Below the pieces are notes generated by a model that was not told where the DNA came from, did not search any database, and saw only the letters and a program-made list of their open reading frames with translations. A stretch of DNA of 64,000 bases from Sphingomonas mali NBRC 15500 (GTDB lineage: Bacteria > Pseudomonadota > Alphaproteobacteria > Sphingomonadales > Sphingomonadaceae): positions 186,001-250,000 of the forward strand of contig NZ_BCYX01000002.1 in NCBI RefSeq assembly GCF_001598415.1, written 5' to 3'. The position numbers were made by a program, and so were the translations under genes. Of this stretch, positions 52,528 to 61,571 are shown piece by piece (the stretch's first letter is position 1; each line of letters begins with the position of its first letter).

Positions 52528-53814
52528 ATGCATAGTGCGCTCGGCTTGTTGAAGGAGCGCCGATTCCTGCCGCTGTTCGTCACGCAGTTCCTCGGTGCCT
52601 TCAACGATAATCTGTTCAAACAGGCGATGGTCATCGTCGTGGTTTATCAGATTTACAACAACCCCCAGTACGAACAGAGCTTCACCGCGCTTGCCACCGC
52701 GATCAGCATCATACCCTTCTTCCTGCTGTCCGCGCTTGCCGGACAGCTCGCTGACGCCAACGACAAGAGCAAGATCATCCGCATCGTCAAGACCGCGGAA
52801 ATCGTGATCATGGTGGTCGGCGGCAGCGGGCTGCTGCTCGCCAAAGCAGGCCATACCGTCATCGGCATGGCATTCATGCTGACCGCGGTGCTGGCGCTCG
52901 GCATCCACTCGACCTTTTTCGGCCCGATCAAATACGCGATCCTGCCGCAGCATCTGGAAGAGGATGAAGTGCTGGGCGGTACCGGGCTAGTCGAATCGGC
53001 GACCTATCTGGCGATCCTGCTCGGAACCGTGCTCGCCGGCTTCATGAAGGTCGAACACGCGGTGATCGGCACGTTGGTCGTCGCGGCAATCGGCTGGTTC
53101 GCGGGACGCCGGGTGCCGCCGGCGCCGCGCGTCGGCCCCGAGCTCAAGATCAACTACAATCCCTTCACCTCGTCCTGGCGCCTGATCAGCGGGACGATGC
53201 ACATTCCGCGCCTGTTCCTGGCGATCTGCGCGATCAGCTTTTTCTGGACGATGGGCGCGGTGCTGATCATCATCTTCACGCCGCTGGCCAAGAACGTGCT
53301 GACCGCCGACAAGCATGTCGCGACCCTGCTGACCGCTTTATTCTCGATCGGCATCGCGATCGGATCGGTCGCGATCAACTCGCTGCTCAAGGGCCATACC
53401 TCGGCCAAATACGGCCCCGCCTCGGTCCTGATCATGGGCGGGTTCGTCGTCCTGTTCTCGATCCTCTGCAAGACGTGGCCGCCCGCGGTCGGCCATTATT
53501 ACGGCTGGCTGGAATTCATCGCGATGCCCCGCGCGCTGCTGGTGATCGGCGCCTTGATGGGGATCGCGATCTTCGGCGGGATGTTCGTCGTGCCGCTCTA
53601 CGCCTTCCTGACGACGACGGTGACCAAGGACGAGACGTCGCGGACGGTCGCGGCCAACAATGTCGTCAATTCGGGCTCGATGGCGATCGGCGCGGCCATG
53701 GTCACCGCGCTGTCGCATGTCGGCGTGACCCCGACCAACATGCTGTTCGTCGTCGCCGCGATGTGTCCGGTCTCGGCCTGGCTCGCGCAGAAGCTGCACA
53801 AGGCCTGCGACTAG
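52528..53814 (+). CDS. MFS transporter, LplT-like
   Basis: A 428-residue 12-helix carrier resembling the lysophospholipid flippase LplT and the transporter half of Aas fusions: FLPLFVTQFLGAFNDNLFKQAMVI at helix 1, LAGQLADANDKSKIIRIVKTAEI in loop 2-3, and GIHSTFFGPIKYAILPQHL. Such proteins bring lysophospholipids back across the inner membrane for reacylation. No acyltransferase gene adjoins it here, unlike many fusions. Divergent from pgsA, so phospholipid metabolism is a consistent theme. Confidence 0.83.
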   Translation: MHSALGLLKERRFLPLFVTQFLGAFNDNLFKQAMVIVVVYQIYNNPQYEQSFTALATAISIIPFFLLSALAGQLADANDKSKIIRIVKTAEIVIMVVGGSGLLLAKAGHTVIGMAFMLTAVLALGIHSTFFGPIKYAILPQHLEEDEVLGGTGLVESATYLAILLGTVLAGFMKVEHAVIGTLVVAAIGWFAGRRVPPAPRVGPELKINYNPFTSSWRLISGTMHIPRLFLAICAISFFWTMGAVLIIIFTPLAKNVLTADKHVATLLTALFSIGIAIGSVAINSLLKGHTSAKYGPASVLIMGGFVVLFSILCKTWPPAVGHYYGWLEFIAMPRALLVIGALMGIAIFGGMFVVPLYAFLTTTVTKDETSRTVAANNVVNSGSMAIGAAMVTALSHVGVTPTNMLFVVAAMCPVSAWLAQKLHKACD

Positions 53815-53836
53815 CCGAAGCCGGCGGCGCAGCGCG

Positions 53837-54001
53837 TCAAAGGATGAGCGTGTAGATACAGATGAAGAAGGCGGTGAAGCTCAATACGAAGAGCTTCAGG
53901 TCGCCATCGTCATTACGTCGCCGCGTCTCGCCGCCAAGCCCGAGCCGACGGCGGAAGGAATGGCTGGCCCCGCGCGGGGCGAGTTGGAGATACCCTGGCA
54001 T
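53837..54001 (-). CDS. Small membrane protein (54 residues)
   Basis: An ATG-started frame of 54 codons: MPGYLQLAPRGASHSFRRR, then a charged GETRRRNDDGD region and a C-terminal hydrophobic helix (LKLFVLSFTAFFICIYTLIL) that ends the protein. The layout, basic head with one C-terminal membrane helix, is that of a tail-anchored small protein. It fills most of the gap between the MFS and cyclodeaminase genes. No clear ribosome site; coding status is supported by composition only. Confidence 0.5.
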   Translation of the reverse strand: MPGYLQLAPRGASHSFRRRLGLGGETRRRNDDGDLKLFVLSFTAFFICIYTLIL

Positions 54002-54112
54002 AGCCAGTAGTTAACGCGCCATTTACGATTCCGGCCATCGTTAAGATTGGTTAACCACTGTCCTTAGATGGGACGACCGCGAAGGAACTTTTTGGCGGGC
54101 CTTCGGCGATAC

Positions 54113-55174
54113 TCAAGCTTGGCGCGCAAGCAGGGTTTCGGCGCCACCCGCCACTGTCGATCCAGCTCCGGTAAGCACGCCGAACAGGTCGCGCGGATCG
54201 CTCGGCCGAGCGAGCAGGTCTATATTGCTGTAGAGCCCCGCTTCGCCCACCACGTCGTCGAGATAGCGCAGTGCCGAGAAATCCTCGATCGCGAAGCCGA
54301 CCGAATCGAACAAGGTGATCTCGTCGCGATGCGCGCGACCCGGGGTCTCGCCGGCAATCACGCGCCACAATTCCGTTGCCGGAAAGTCGGCCGGTTTCTG
54401 CTGGATCTCGCCCTCGATCCGCGTTTGGGGCAAATATTCGACGAACACGCTGGCGCGGTCGAGGATCGCATCCTGGAGCTCGGTCTTGCCCGGACAATCG
54501 CCGCCGACCGCGTTGATGTGCACGCCCGAGCCGATCATGTTGTCTGACAGGATCGTCGCGCGCTTCTTGTCCGCGGTCACCGTGGTGACGATGTCGGCGC
54601 CTTCGACCGCTTCCTGCGCGGACGGCGCGACGGTGATCGCGAAATCGCGATCGGCCATGTTGGCGCGGAATTTCGCGGTCGCGGCGGGATCGACGTCGTA
54701 GATGCGCAGGCGGTCGATGCCGAGCAACGCGCGGAACGCCTCCGCCTGGAATTCGGCCTGCGCCCCCAGCCCGATGATCGCCATCGTCCGCGCGCCGGGC
54801 CGGGCGAGATAGGTCGCGGCCAGCGCCGACATTGCCGCGGTGCGCAGCGCAGTCATGATCGTCATCTCCGCGATCAATCGCGGATAGCCGGTCGCGACGT
54901 CCGCCAGCACGCCGAACCCGGTCACCGTCTGCAGCCCCGCCGCCTGATTGGCGGGATGGCCGTTGACATATTTGAACCCGAAATCCTGCTTGTCGGCGAT
55001 CGGCATCAGCTCGATCACGCCGCCGGGCGAATGGCTGGCGTAGCGCGGCGATTTGTCGAATTCGGGCCAGCGGCCATAATCCGCCGCGATATAATCGGCC
55101 AGCTCGCGGAGCAGATTGCCCAGCCCCTTGCGCCGGACCAGTTCAACGACGTGAGCTACCTCGACTAAGCGCAT
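54113..55174 (-). CDS. Ornithine cyclodeaminase family protein
   Basis: A 353-residue enzyme of the ornithine cyclodeaminase/mu-crystallin family, converting L-ornithine to L-proline with NAD+ recycled internally, or reducing imines in relatives. The signature AEMTIMTALRTAAMSALAATYLARPG and the Rossmann motif IIGLGAQAEFQAEAF are clear, with GSGVHINAVGGDCPGKTEL and the Asp that would act as base. Start at 55174 follows GAAAGGA. Divergent from an AsnC regulator which probably senses an amino acid and controls it. Confidence 0.88.
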   Translation of the reverse strand: MRLVEVAHVVELVRRKGLGNLLRELADYIAADYGRWPEFDKSPRYASHSPGGVIELMPIADKQDFGFKYVNGHPANQAAGLQTVTGFGVLADVATGYPRLIAEMTIMTALRTAAMSALAATYLARPGARTMAIIGLGAQAEFQAEAFRALLGIDRLRIYDVDPAATAKFRANMADRDFAITVAPSAQEAVEGADIVTTVTADKKRATILSDNMIGSGVHINAVGGDCPGKTELQDAILDRASVFVEYLPQTRIEGEIQQKPADFPATELWRVIAGETPGRAHRDEITLFDSVGFAIEDFSALRYLDDVVGEAGLYSNIDLLARPSDPRDLFGVLTGAGSTVAGGAETLLARQA

Positions 55175-55293
55175 GACCATCATCCTTTCGAGCGAGGATG
55201 CTAGGACGGCGAAACGCTCCACATAATTGCATTACTGCTGGATAAAAATACAACGGCGGTGCAGAATGCTCAGCCGCAAGGAGCATTTCGATC

Positions 55294-55713
55294 ATGCAGG
55301 AGCTCGACTCGACCGACCGGCGGCTGATCGCCGAATTGCGCAAGGACGGCCGGGCGCCGATGGCGCAACTCGCGACGCGCATCGGCATCTCGCGCGCGAC
55401 CGCCGAGAAGCGCGTGGCGCGGATGGTCGAGAATGGCACGATCCTGGGCTTCACCGTTCGTGCGCGCGACGAGACGTCGAGCATCCGCGCGGTGATGATG
55501 ATCGAAGTGGCGGGCCGCGCGACCAGCGCGGTGATCCGCAATCTGAAGGAAATCCCCGAGCTCCACACGCTCCACACTACCAATGGCGGCTGGGACCTGA
55601 TCGCCGAATTGCGCGCGGACAGCCTGGGCGATTTCGACCGCGTGCTGCGCGAGGTGCGGCTGATCGATGGGGTGTTGAACAGCGAGACGAGTTTGCTGCT
55701 GAGTTCGGCGTGA
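55294..55713 (+). CDS. Lrp/AsnC family transcriptional regulator
   Basis: A 139-residue regulator: N-terminal HTH (LDSTDRRLIAELRKDGRAPMAQLATRIGISRATAEKRVARM) and C-terminal RAM ligand-binding domain (VMMIEVAGRATSAVIRNLKEIPE...LIAELRADSLGDFDRVLREVR). AAGGAG precedes the ATG. Divergent from the ornithine cyclodeaminase gene with 119 bases between, A/T-rich in the middle; amino-acid-responsive control of that gene is the natural inference. Confidence 0.9.
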   Translation: MQELDSTDRRLIAELRKDGRAPMAQLATRIGISRATAEKRVARMVENGTILGFTVRARDETSSIRAVMMIEVAGRATSAVIRNLKEIPELHTLHTTNGGWDLIAELRADSLGDFDRVLREVRLIDGVLNSETSLLLSSA

Positions 55714-55740
55714 GGGGAGGGACAGCCCGTCCCCACACAC

Positions 55741-55849
55741 CGTCATCCCCGCGAAAGCGGGGACCCATCTCCGGCACTCGAGTGCATTACGGCCGTCAGT
55801 TGTTGTTGCCCGTCCATGAGATGGGCCCCCGCTTTCGCGGGGGTGACGA
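55741..55849. repeat. Intergenic hairpin repeat, copy F
   Basis: A 109-base imperfect inverted repeat between the convergent AsnC and cupin genes. Left arm CGTCATCCCCGCGAAAGCGG, right arm CCGCTTTCGCGGGGGTGACG, each arm itself a hairpin around a GCGAAAGC core, continued by ACCCATCTC and GAGATGGG. The layout matches copy E at 37387. Confidence 0.72.
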
Positions 55850-55876
55850 ACGGATTTGCGGCACCGCGGAGCAGCC

Positions 55877-56269
55877 CTACCGTTCCTCGTCGATCCGCGT
55901 CGTCACCCCGGTTGCGACGATCGTCCGCGTCGCGTCGATCGAGGCATAGGTCCAGAAGATCGCCATTTCCTCGCTGTCCGACATATTGCGGAAGCAATGC
56001 GGGATTTCCGCCGGGATCCAGCTGGTGTCGTTGGGCGAGACGGGATGATCGGTGCCGTCGATATGCGCGACGCCGCTGCCCGACAGCACGACGACGCATT
56101 CCTCGCAATTGTGCGTGTGGAGCGGTACCGCGGCGCCCGGCGCGATCCGCGTAATGCCCGTCAGCATCGCACGCGACCCGCGCCCGGCGGTGACGAGCGG
56201 CGTGGTGACGATGCCGCCGCCGCGATCCTTGACCGGCAGACCCTGGGGGGTGAGGACGATCGGGGTCAT
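55877..56269 (-). CDS. Cupin domain protein
   Basis: A 130-residue single-cupin protein. Motif 1 is PLHTHNCEECVVVLSGSGVAHIDG and motif 2 DTSWIPAEIPHCFRN; the His and Glu residues would hold a metal. It may be an isomerase, a dioxygenase or a sensor domain of the pathway. It is the last of four overlapping genes (ATGA with the aldehyde dehydrogenase), which points to a role on the same substrate as that enzyme. Confidence 0.85.
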   Translation of the reverse strand: MTPIVLTPQGLPVKDRGGGIVTTPLVTAGRGSRAMLTGITRIAPGAAVPLHTHNCEECVVVLSGSGVAHIDGTDHPVSPNDTSWIPAEIPHCFRNMSDSEEMAIFWTYASIDATRTIVATGVTTRIDEER

Positions 56270-57627
56270 GCGGCGCTCCGGATGGTCTTGGCGTTGGTGA
56301 ATTCGCGCAGGCCCAGGTCGCCGAGCTCGCGGCCATAGCCCGATGCCTTGATCCCGCCGAACGGGACGCGCGGATCGGACGCGACCATGGCGTTGACGAA
56401 CACCGCCCCGGCGTCGATCCGACGCGCGAGCTCGATCCCGCGCCGGGTGTCGCGCGTCCAGATCGAGGCGCCGAGCCCGAACGCGGTACGGTTGGCGAGC
56501 GCCACCGCCTCCTCGGTATCGCGCGCACGGATGATCGCGGCGGCGGGGCCGAACGTCTCCTCGTCGAACGCCGCCATGCCCGGTGCGACATGGTCGAGGA
56601 TGGTCGGCCGGTAGAAGAACCCCGCCCCCTCGCCCATCGATCCACCGATCACGGGCCGCGCGCCGGCGGCAATGCTCCGCTCTACCTGATCGGCGATTGT
56701 GGCACGCAAATTGGCGCGGGCGAGCGGCCCGAGCGTGGTGCCTTCGGCCATTGGATCGCCGAGAATCAGCGCACTCGACTTTGCCGCAAAGGCCTCGACG
56801 AACGCATCGGCCACGGCGGCATCGACGATGAAGCGCTTGGCATTGACGCAGCTTTGCCCGGCATTGGTGAAGCGCGCCGTCACCGCCATCGTCGCCGCGC
56901 GATCGATATCGGCATCGGCGAGCACGACGAACGGATCCGATCCGCCGAGTTCGAGCACCTGCTTCTTGAGCGCATTGCCCGCCTGCCCCGCGACGATCAT
57001 CCCGACCTGGGTCGACCCGGTCAGCGTGACCGCGGCGATGCGCGGATCGGCGATCAGCCGGCCGACCGTCTCGGGCTCGACGCGCAGACTGGCGAACAGC
57101 CCCTCAGGCGCACCCGCCTCGGCGACGATCCGCTCGATCGAGATCGCGCATTGCGGGACGTTGGCGGCGTGCTTGAGGATCGCGCCATTGCCTGCGGCGA
57201 AGGCGGGTGCGAGGAAGCGCACGACCTGCCAGATCGGATAATTCCACGGCATGATCGCCAGCACCACGCCGAGCGGCTCATAGGCGACGAAGGCGCCCGG
57301 CGCGTCCTTGACCGGCGCGTCGGCGAGCATGCCGGCGGCGGCATCGGCGTAGAAATCGCAATTGAGCGCGCATTTCGCGACCTCGGCGCGCGCCTCCGCA
57401 ATCGGCTTGCCCATTTCCTCGGTGACGATGGCGGCAAGCGCGTCACGCTCGCGGCGGAACCCGACGGCAAGCCGCTTCAGCAAGGTGCGGCGCTCGTCAT
57501 GCGACGTCCAGCGCCACGCGCGCTGCGCGGCGACGGCGCGGTCGAGCGCGGCATCGACCGCGCGGTCATCGTGCAGCTCGAACTCGGCGATCGCCTCGCC
57601 CGTCGCGGGATTGATCGTCACGTTCAT
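56266..57627 (-). CDS. NAD(P)-dependent succinate-semialdehyde dehydrogenase family aldehyde dehydrogenase
   Basis: A 453-residue aldehyde dehydrogenase. It starts TINPATGEAIAEFELHDDRAVDAALDRA, binds NAD(P) through VTLTGSTQVG, and has the catalytic Glu in VLELGGSDPFVV and Cys in RFTNAGQSCVNAKRF. Length and the ending SGYGRELGDLGLREFTNAKTIR match the YneI/Sad subgroup acting on succinate semialdehyde, though other short aldehydes are possible. Coupled by ATGA to both neighbours. Confidence 0.88.
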   Translation of the reverse strand: MNVTINPATGEAIAEFELHDDRAVDAALDRAVAAQRAWRWTSHDERRTLLKRLAVGFRRERDALAAIVTEEMGKPIAEARAEVAKCALNCDFYADAAAGMLADAPVKDAPGAFVAYEPLGVVLAIMPWNYPIWQVVRFLAPAFAAGNGAILKHAANVPQCAISIERIVAEAGAPEGLFASLRVEPETVGRLIADPRIAAVTLTGSTQVGMIVAGQAGNALKKQVLELGGSDPFVVLADADIDRAATMAVTARFTNAGQSCVNAKRFIVDAAVADAFVEAFAAKSSALILGDPMAEGTTLGPLARANLRATIADQVERSIAAGARPVIGGSMGEGAGFFYRPTILDHVAPGMAAFDEETFGPAAAIIRARDTEEAVALANRTAFGLGASIWTRDTRRGIELARRIDAGAVFVNAMVASDPRVPFGGIKASGYGRELGDLGLREFTNAKTIRSAA

Positions 57628-58664
57628 AGCGCGCCGACTACCGCCTGGGCGAAGGCATCGGTGCCGAGCGGTCCACCGACATCGCGCGTCCGCATCTGCG
57701 GATCGTCGAGAACCCGGTCGACCGCGCGCTCGATCCGCGTGGCGGCATCGGCCAGTGCGGCGTCCGACTTCCGCCGCCCGAGCCAGTCGAGCAGCATCGC
57801 CGCCGACAGGATGAGCGAGGTCGGGTTGGCGACACCCTTGCCGGCGATATCGGGCGCCGAACCATGCTGCGCTTGCGCGACGCAGATGTCATCGCCGGCG
57901 TTGATCGATCCGCCCAGCCCCAGGCTGCCGCTGAGTTCCGAGGCTTCGTCAGACAGAATATCGCCGAACATGTTGGTCGTGACGATGACATCGAACCGCG
58001 CCGGATCGCGCACTAGCAACGCCGCAGCGGCGTCGACGATCACTTCGTCGAGCGTCACCGTCGGGAACTCGGCGGCGACGGCGCGCACTTCGCGCAGGAA
58101 CAGGCCGTCGGTCAGCTTGAGCACGTTCGCCTTGTGCACGACGGTCAGCTTGCCGCTCCGCGCCGCGGCGATCTCGCATGCGGCGCGTGCCACCCGGCGC
58201 GACGCCAAGGCGGTGATCTTGCGGATCGAGAAGGCGCTGTCGGCGTCGGGCATGAATTCTCCCGGCCCGGCATACATGCTGCGGTCGGCATAGAAGCCTT
58301 CGGTATTCTCGCGCACGATCACCAGGTCCATCGGTTGGCGCAGGATGCTGAGCCCTTCGCGCGACCGGCACGGCCGGACGTTGGCGTAGAGCTGGAACCC
58401 GGTGCGCAACGCCGCCGACGGATTGGGCTGGCCGGCGGGATAGGTGTAGTGCGACACCGGCCCCAGGATCACGCCATCGGCTTGCGGCACGGCCGCCATC
58501 ACCGCGTCCGGCAGGGTCGATCCCGATGCCGCCAGGCTCGCCTCACCGATCGCCATTTCGTCGAAGGTCACGCTGCCGCCCGTCGCCGCACGCACGACCG
58601 CGGTCGTCGAGGCGGTGATCTCGGGCCCGATCCCATCGCCGGGCAGCACCAGCAACCGCGTCAT
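57624..58664 (-). CDS. Isocitrate/isopropylmalate dehydrogenase family beta-decarboxylating enzyme
   Basis: A 346-residue (D)-2-hydroxyacid beta-decarboxylating dehydrogenase. The family start MTRLLVLPGDGIGPEI, the substrate loop VIVRENTEGFYADRS, KANVLKLTDGLF and the C-terminal MFGDILSDEASELSGSLGLGGSINAG are clear. It is not obviously LeuB: neighbours are not leucine genes, and the group also contains tartrate, homoisocitrate and other catabolic dehydrogenases. It would produce a decarboxylated keto acid or aldehyde that the next enzyme oxidises. Confidence 0.87.
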   Translation of the reverse strand: MTRLLVLPGDGIGPEITASTTAVVRAATGGSVTFDEMAIGEASLAASGSTLPDAVMAAVPQADGVILGPVSHYTYPAGQPNPSAALRTGFQLYANVRPCRSREGLSILRQPMDLVIVRENTEGFYADRSMYAGPGEFMPDADSAFSIRKITALASRRVARAACEIAAARSGKLTVVHKANVLKLTDGLFLREVRAVAAEFPTVTLDEVIVDAAAALLVRDPARFDVIVTTNMFGDILSDEASELSGSLGLGGSINAGDDICVAQAQHGSAPDIAGKGVANPTSLILSAAMLLDWLGRRKSDAALADAATRIERAVDRVLDDPQMRTRDVGGPLGTDAFAQAVVGAL

Positions 58665-59797
58665 TGGCCGACAACCTTCATCGCAACTTTCTCCCCTTGA
58701 TCCTTGGCGCGCGCGGCTTTGCGCGCTCGCTCCCGCCGCGTGCGCGTGAACCACAGCCACAAACCGCTGAGTGCCATGCCGAACAAAGTGAGGCCGGTGA
58801 GCAGCATGATCGCCTGGGTCACTGCCCCGCCCCACAATCCGGTATGGACGGTGTAGACCCAGTCGAGGAACTCGGCCCCGCCCGATTGCCTGCCCGCGAC
58901 ATAGTGCGCGAGCTCGCTGCCGTCATAGCGGTTGAAATAGACCTGGTTGGTACCGTCGGCGCGGATCGTGTGATTGCTGCCAAGGAACACCGCGACGACG
59001 CGGCCGCCGCTCGAAAAACGCAATTGGCGCAGCGGGGTGTCGCCATAGACCGCCTTGGCCCGGGCGATCAGCGGATCGACGGGAACCATCGCCGGGCCAT
59101 CGCTCTTGGCGACCTTGGGTGACGGGCGGCTCTCGGTTGTCGCCACCAGGTTCATGCCCGTACGGACCTGTTCCTTCCACACCATCAGCACGCCGGTAGT
59201 CGCCGACATCAACAGGATGAGCGCGACCCCGCCGCCGACCGCGCGGTGCAAGGTCCGCCAGCGCAGATCATTGCTGCCGTCGAGCTTGACGCGGAACCCC
59301 TGCTTCAGCCGCTTCCGGCCAGGCCACCAATAGGAAAACCCCATGATCGTCAGGAACAGCAGCGAGACCCCTTCGATTCCGATCAGCGTTTCGCCGACCG
59401 GTCCCGACAGCAATTGCTCGTGGATGTTGAAGATGAACTCGAGCGGCCAGGCGGTGGCGGTGCCGTCATGAATGACATGACCATCGAATGGATCGATAGC
59501 GGTCAGCCAGCGTGCCTTCGTGATGGTCGATTTGACGATCACCGCCTGGTTGGCGGCATCGGGAAATTCGACGCGCGTCAGCTCGGCATCGGGGTGTGCG
59601 CGATGGAACGCATCGAGCAGGCCCTGCACCGGCAATCGCGCCGGACGCTCCGGCACGATCAGCGACGGGACGACGACCGGCTCGAGCGCATCGCGAAACG
59701 CCATGATCGCGCCGGTCAGCCCCTGGACCATCAGAAACAGCCCGACCGTGAGGCCCAGCCAGCGATGCCATTTCAGATAGGTTGGTTTTCGGATCAC
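58661..59797 (-). CDS. PepSY-associated TM domain protein
   Basis: A 378-residue membrane protein with a PepSY-type domain and four membrane helices: KWHRWLGLTVGLFLMVQGLTGAIMAFRD at the N-terminus, SLLFLTIMGFSYWWPG, LHRAVGGGVALILLMSATTGVLM and TQAIMLLTGLTLFGMALSGLWLWF. Conserved histidines (WHRW, LHRA) suggest haem ligands, as in ferric-siderophore reductases of this family. It heads the four-gene operon, overlapping the next gene by ATGA, which is an unusual partner for dehydrogenases. Confidence 0.85.
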   Translation of the reverse strand: MIRKPTYLKWHRWLGLTVGLFLMVQGLTGAIMAFRDALEPVVVPSLIVPERPARLPVQGLLDAFHRAHPDAELTRVEFPDAANQAVIVKSTITKARWLTAIDPFDGHVIHDGTATAWPLEFIFNIHEQLLSGPVGETLIGIEGVSLLFLTIMGFSYWWPGRKRLKQGFRVKLDGSNDLRWRTLHRAVGGGVALILLMSATTGVLMVWKEQVRTGMNLVATTESRPSPKVAKSDGPAMVPVDPLIARAKAVYGDTPLRQLRFSSGGRVVAVFLGSNHTIRADGTNQVYFNRYDGSELAHYVAGRQSGGAEFLDWVYTVHTGLWGGAVTQAIMLLTGLTLFGMALSGLWLWFTRTRRERARKAARAKDQGEKVAMKVVGQ

Positions 59798-59859
59798 GCC
59801 GCACCGGGAAAGTCAGAGAGTCGGAACAAGCACGAGACAGCGCCCGAGCCCGTTCGCGG

Positions 59860-59888
59860 TCGATAGGCAAATTTTGAACTATTGACAA
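59860..59888 (-). promoter_or_regulatory. Candidate promoter of the PepSY-IPMDH-ALDH-cupin operon
   Basis: On the minus strand TTGTCA (59888-59883), a 17-base spacer and TATCGA (59865-59860) form a sigma-70-like pair about 60 bases before the PepSY ATG. It lies in a notably A/T-rich patch, and ATTGAC occurs twice 22 bases apart around it, which may reflect an operator. The -10 match is weak (3 of 6). Confidence 0.35.
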
Positions 59889-59968
59889 GAATAATACAAA
59901 ATCATTGACGCTGGATCGGGCGGGCAGTAACCGTCCGGGACCCTTCAGCCCCTGTTCGGGACCCCTTC

Positions 59969-61420
59969 GTGGCATCTTCTCCTCCGTCTGTTGCATCCCC
60001 TTCCCCGGACGGCCTGCGCCGCGGCTCGCCGTCGAGCGCGGGCGTCGATTCGCGCGAAATCCTGGGGTTTATCGACGATGTCGAGGCGGCCGGGTTGGAG
60101 CTCCACAATCTGATGCTGTGGCGCGACGGCCTGGTCGTCGCGGAGGGCTGGCATTGGCCGTATAGCGGCGACCGGCTGCGCATGACGCATTCGATGACCA
60201 AGAGCGTCACTGCCTGCGCGATCGGCATGCTGGTCGATGCCGGGCGGCTAACGCTCGACCAGAAAGTCGCGCCGCTCTTTCCCGAAGTCGCGATCGATCC
60301 GGACAGCCGCGCGGCGCGGATGACGGTCGAGGATTTGCTGACGATGCGCTCGGGCCAGGGCACCGAAGTATCGGGATCGATCTGGCGCGGTATCGCGACG
60401 AGCTGGATCGCCGAATTCTTCCGCATCCCGTTCGATCACGAGCCGGGCACCACCTATGTCTATTCGAGCGCGGCGAGCTACATGCTGTCGGCGATCGTCA
60501 CGCGCGTTACCGGACAGACGATCCACGACTTCCTGAAACCGCGGCTGTTCGATCCCCTCGGCATCACCAACATCCGCTGGGATGTCGGGCCCGACGGCAT
60601 CAATCCCGGCGGCAACGGGATCAGCTTCACGACCGCCGACGGCCTGAAGCTCGGCGTCCTGCATGCACAGCGCGGTTTGTGGCAGGGCCAGCGCATCCTG
60701 TCCGAACGCTGGGTCGCCGAGGCAACGCGGATCCATGCCGGCGAACCGGGCGACCAATATGGCTATCACTGGGTAGTCGGCGACGGTCACTTCGCCATGC
60801 TCGGCGTGTTCGTGCAGATGGTCCGGGTGTTTCCGGGCTCGAACGCCGTCCTCGCCTTCAACGCCGCGATGGACGAGAGCAAGGTCGTGACGCCGCATCT
60901 CGACCGCCACTTTCCCGCCGCCTTCGGGAACGGCACCGATGCCGCCACCGATGTCGCGCTGGCGGAACGCCTCAAAAGGTGGAGCGAGCCCGCGTCCTTC
61001 GTCTCGACCGCACCCTCCGACCCCGCCGCGTTCGCCGGCCGCTGGATCATGACGTCGAACGACAAGGGGCTGACCGAGCTGGCATTCGAGTTCGACCAGG
61101 ACGAAGCCCGCATCGTCCTGGTCGATGGCGAAGGCGAGCATCGCCTGATTGCCGGGCGCGACGGCTGGGCGATCGCGCCCGCGTACCTGCCCGGCGCCGA
61201 CCTTCACCACGGCTACCGCATGGACGGCATGCCCACCGCGGCCGGGCTTCGCTGGATCGCGGAGAACCGGATCGAGCTGGTCGTCCATTTCCTCGAATCG
61301 GCGTTCCGCGACACGTTCGTTTTCAGCGTCGCTGGCGACCGGCTGGTGATGGACCGCTCGGTCAACATCAATTCCGGCGCGCGCGCCTGGCCGACAATGA
61401 CGGCCGCGCGCGAGGCGTAG
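59969..61420 (+). CDS. Serine hydrolase, beta-lactamase/PBP4* family
   Basis: A 483-residue class C-like serine hydrolase. The nucleophile motif is S75-M-T-K78 (HSMTKSVTACAIGML), and YVYSSAASYML near residue 162 is in the Tyr-x-x place. A second, non-catalytic domain after about residue 350 (WIMTSNDKGLTELAFEFDQD) is typical of esterase relatives. The start is a GTG without a strong ribosome site. The role, esterase or peptide hydrolase, is open. Confidence 0.84.
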   Translation: MASSPPSVASPSPDGLRRGSPSSAGVDSREILGFIDDVEAAGLELHNLMLWRDGLVVAEGWHWPYSGDRLRMTHSMTKSVTACAIGMLVDAGRLTLDQKVAPLFPEVAIDPDSRAARMTVEDLLTMRSGQGTEVSGSIWRGIATSWIAEFFRIPFDHEPGTTYVYSSAASYMLSAIVTRVTGQTIHDFLKPRLFDPLGITNIRWDVGPDGINPGGNGISFTTADGLKLGVLHAQRGLWQGQRILSERWVAEATRIHAGEPGDQYGYHWVVGDGHFAMLGVFVQMVRVFPGSNAVLAFNAAMDESKVVTPHLDRHFPAAFGNGTDAATDVALAERLKRWSEPASFVSTAPSDPAAFAGRWIMTSNDKGLTELAFEFDQDEARIVLVDGEGEHRLIAGRDGWAIAPAYLPGADLHHGYRMDGMPTAAGLRWIAENRIELVVHFLESAFRDTFVFSVAGDRLVMDRSVNINSGARAWPTMTAAREA

Positions 61421-61571
61421 TCCAAACGGCCCTTCAGACGTCCTGCCGGCGGCAGACGCGCATCGACGACTCCCTCATTGCAGATCGACCGACCGGAACG
61501 ACGGTATTGGACCGGAAGCTTGCGTTCGCCTTCCCCTGGAATTACTCAGACAAAATCCAGGAGAGACTCCG

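Noticed and set aside
57624..58664. Calling the IPMDH-like gene leuB
   Set aside because: No leuC, leuD or leuA nearby and the operon partners are an aldehyde dehydrogenase and a cupin.
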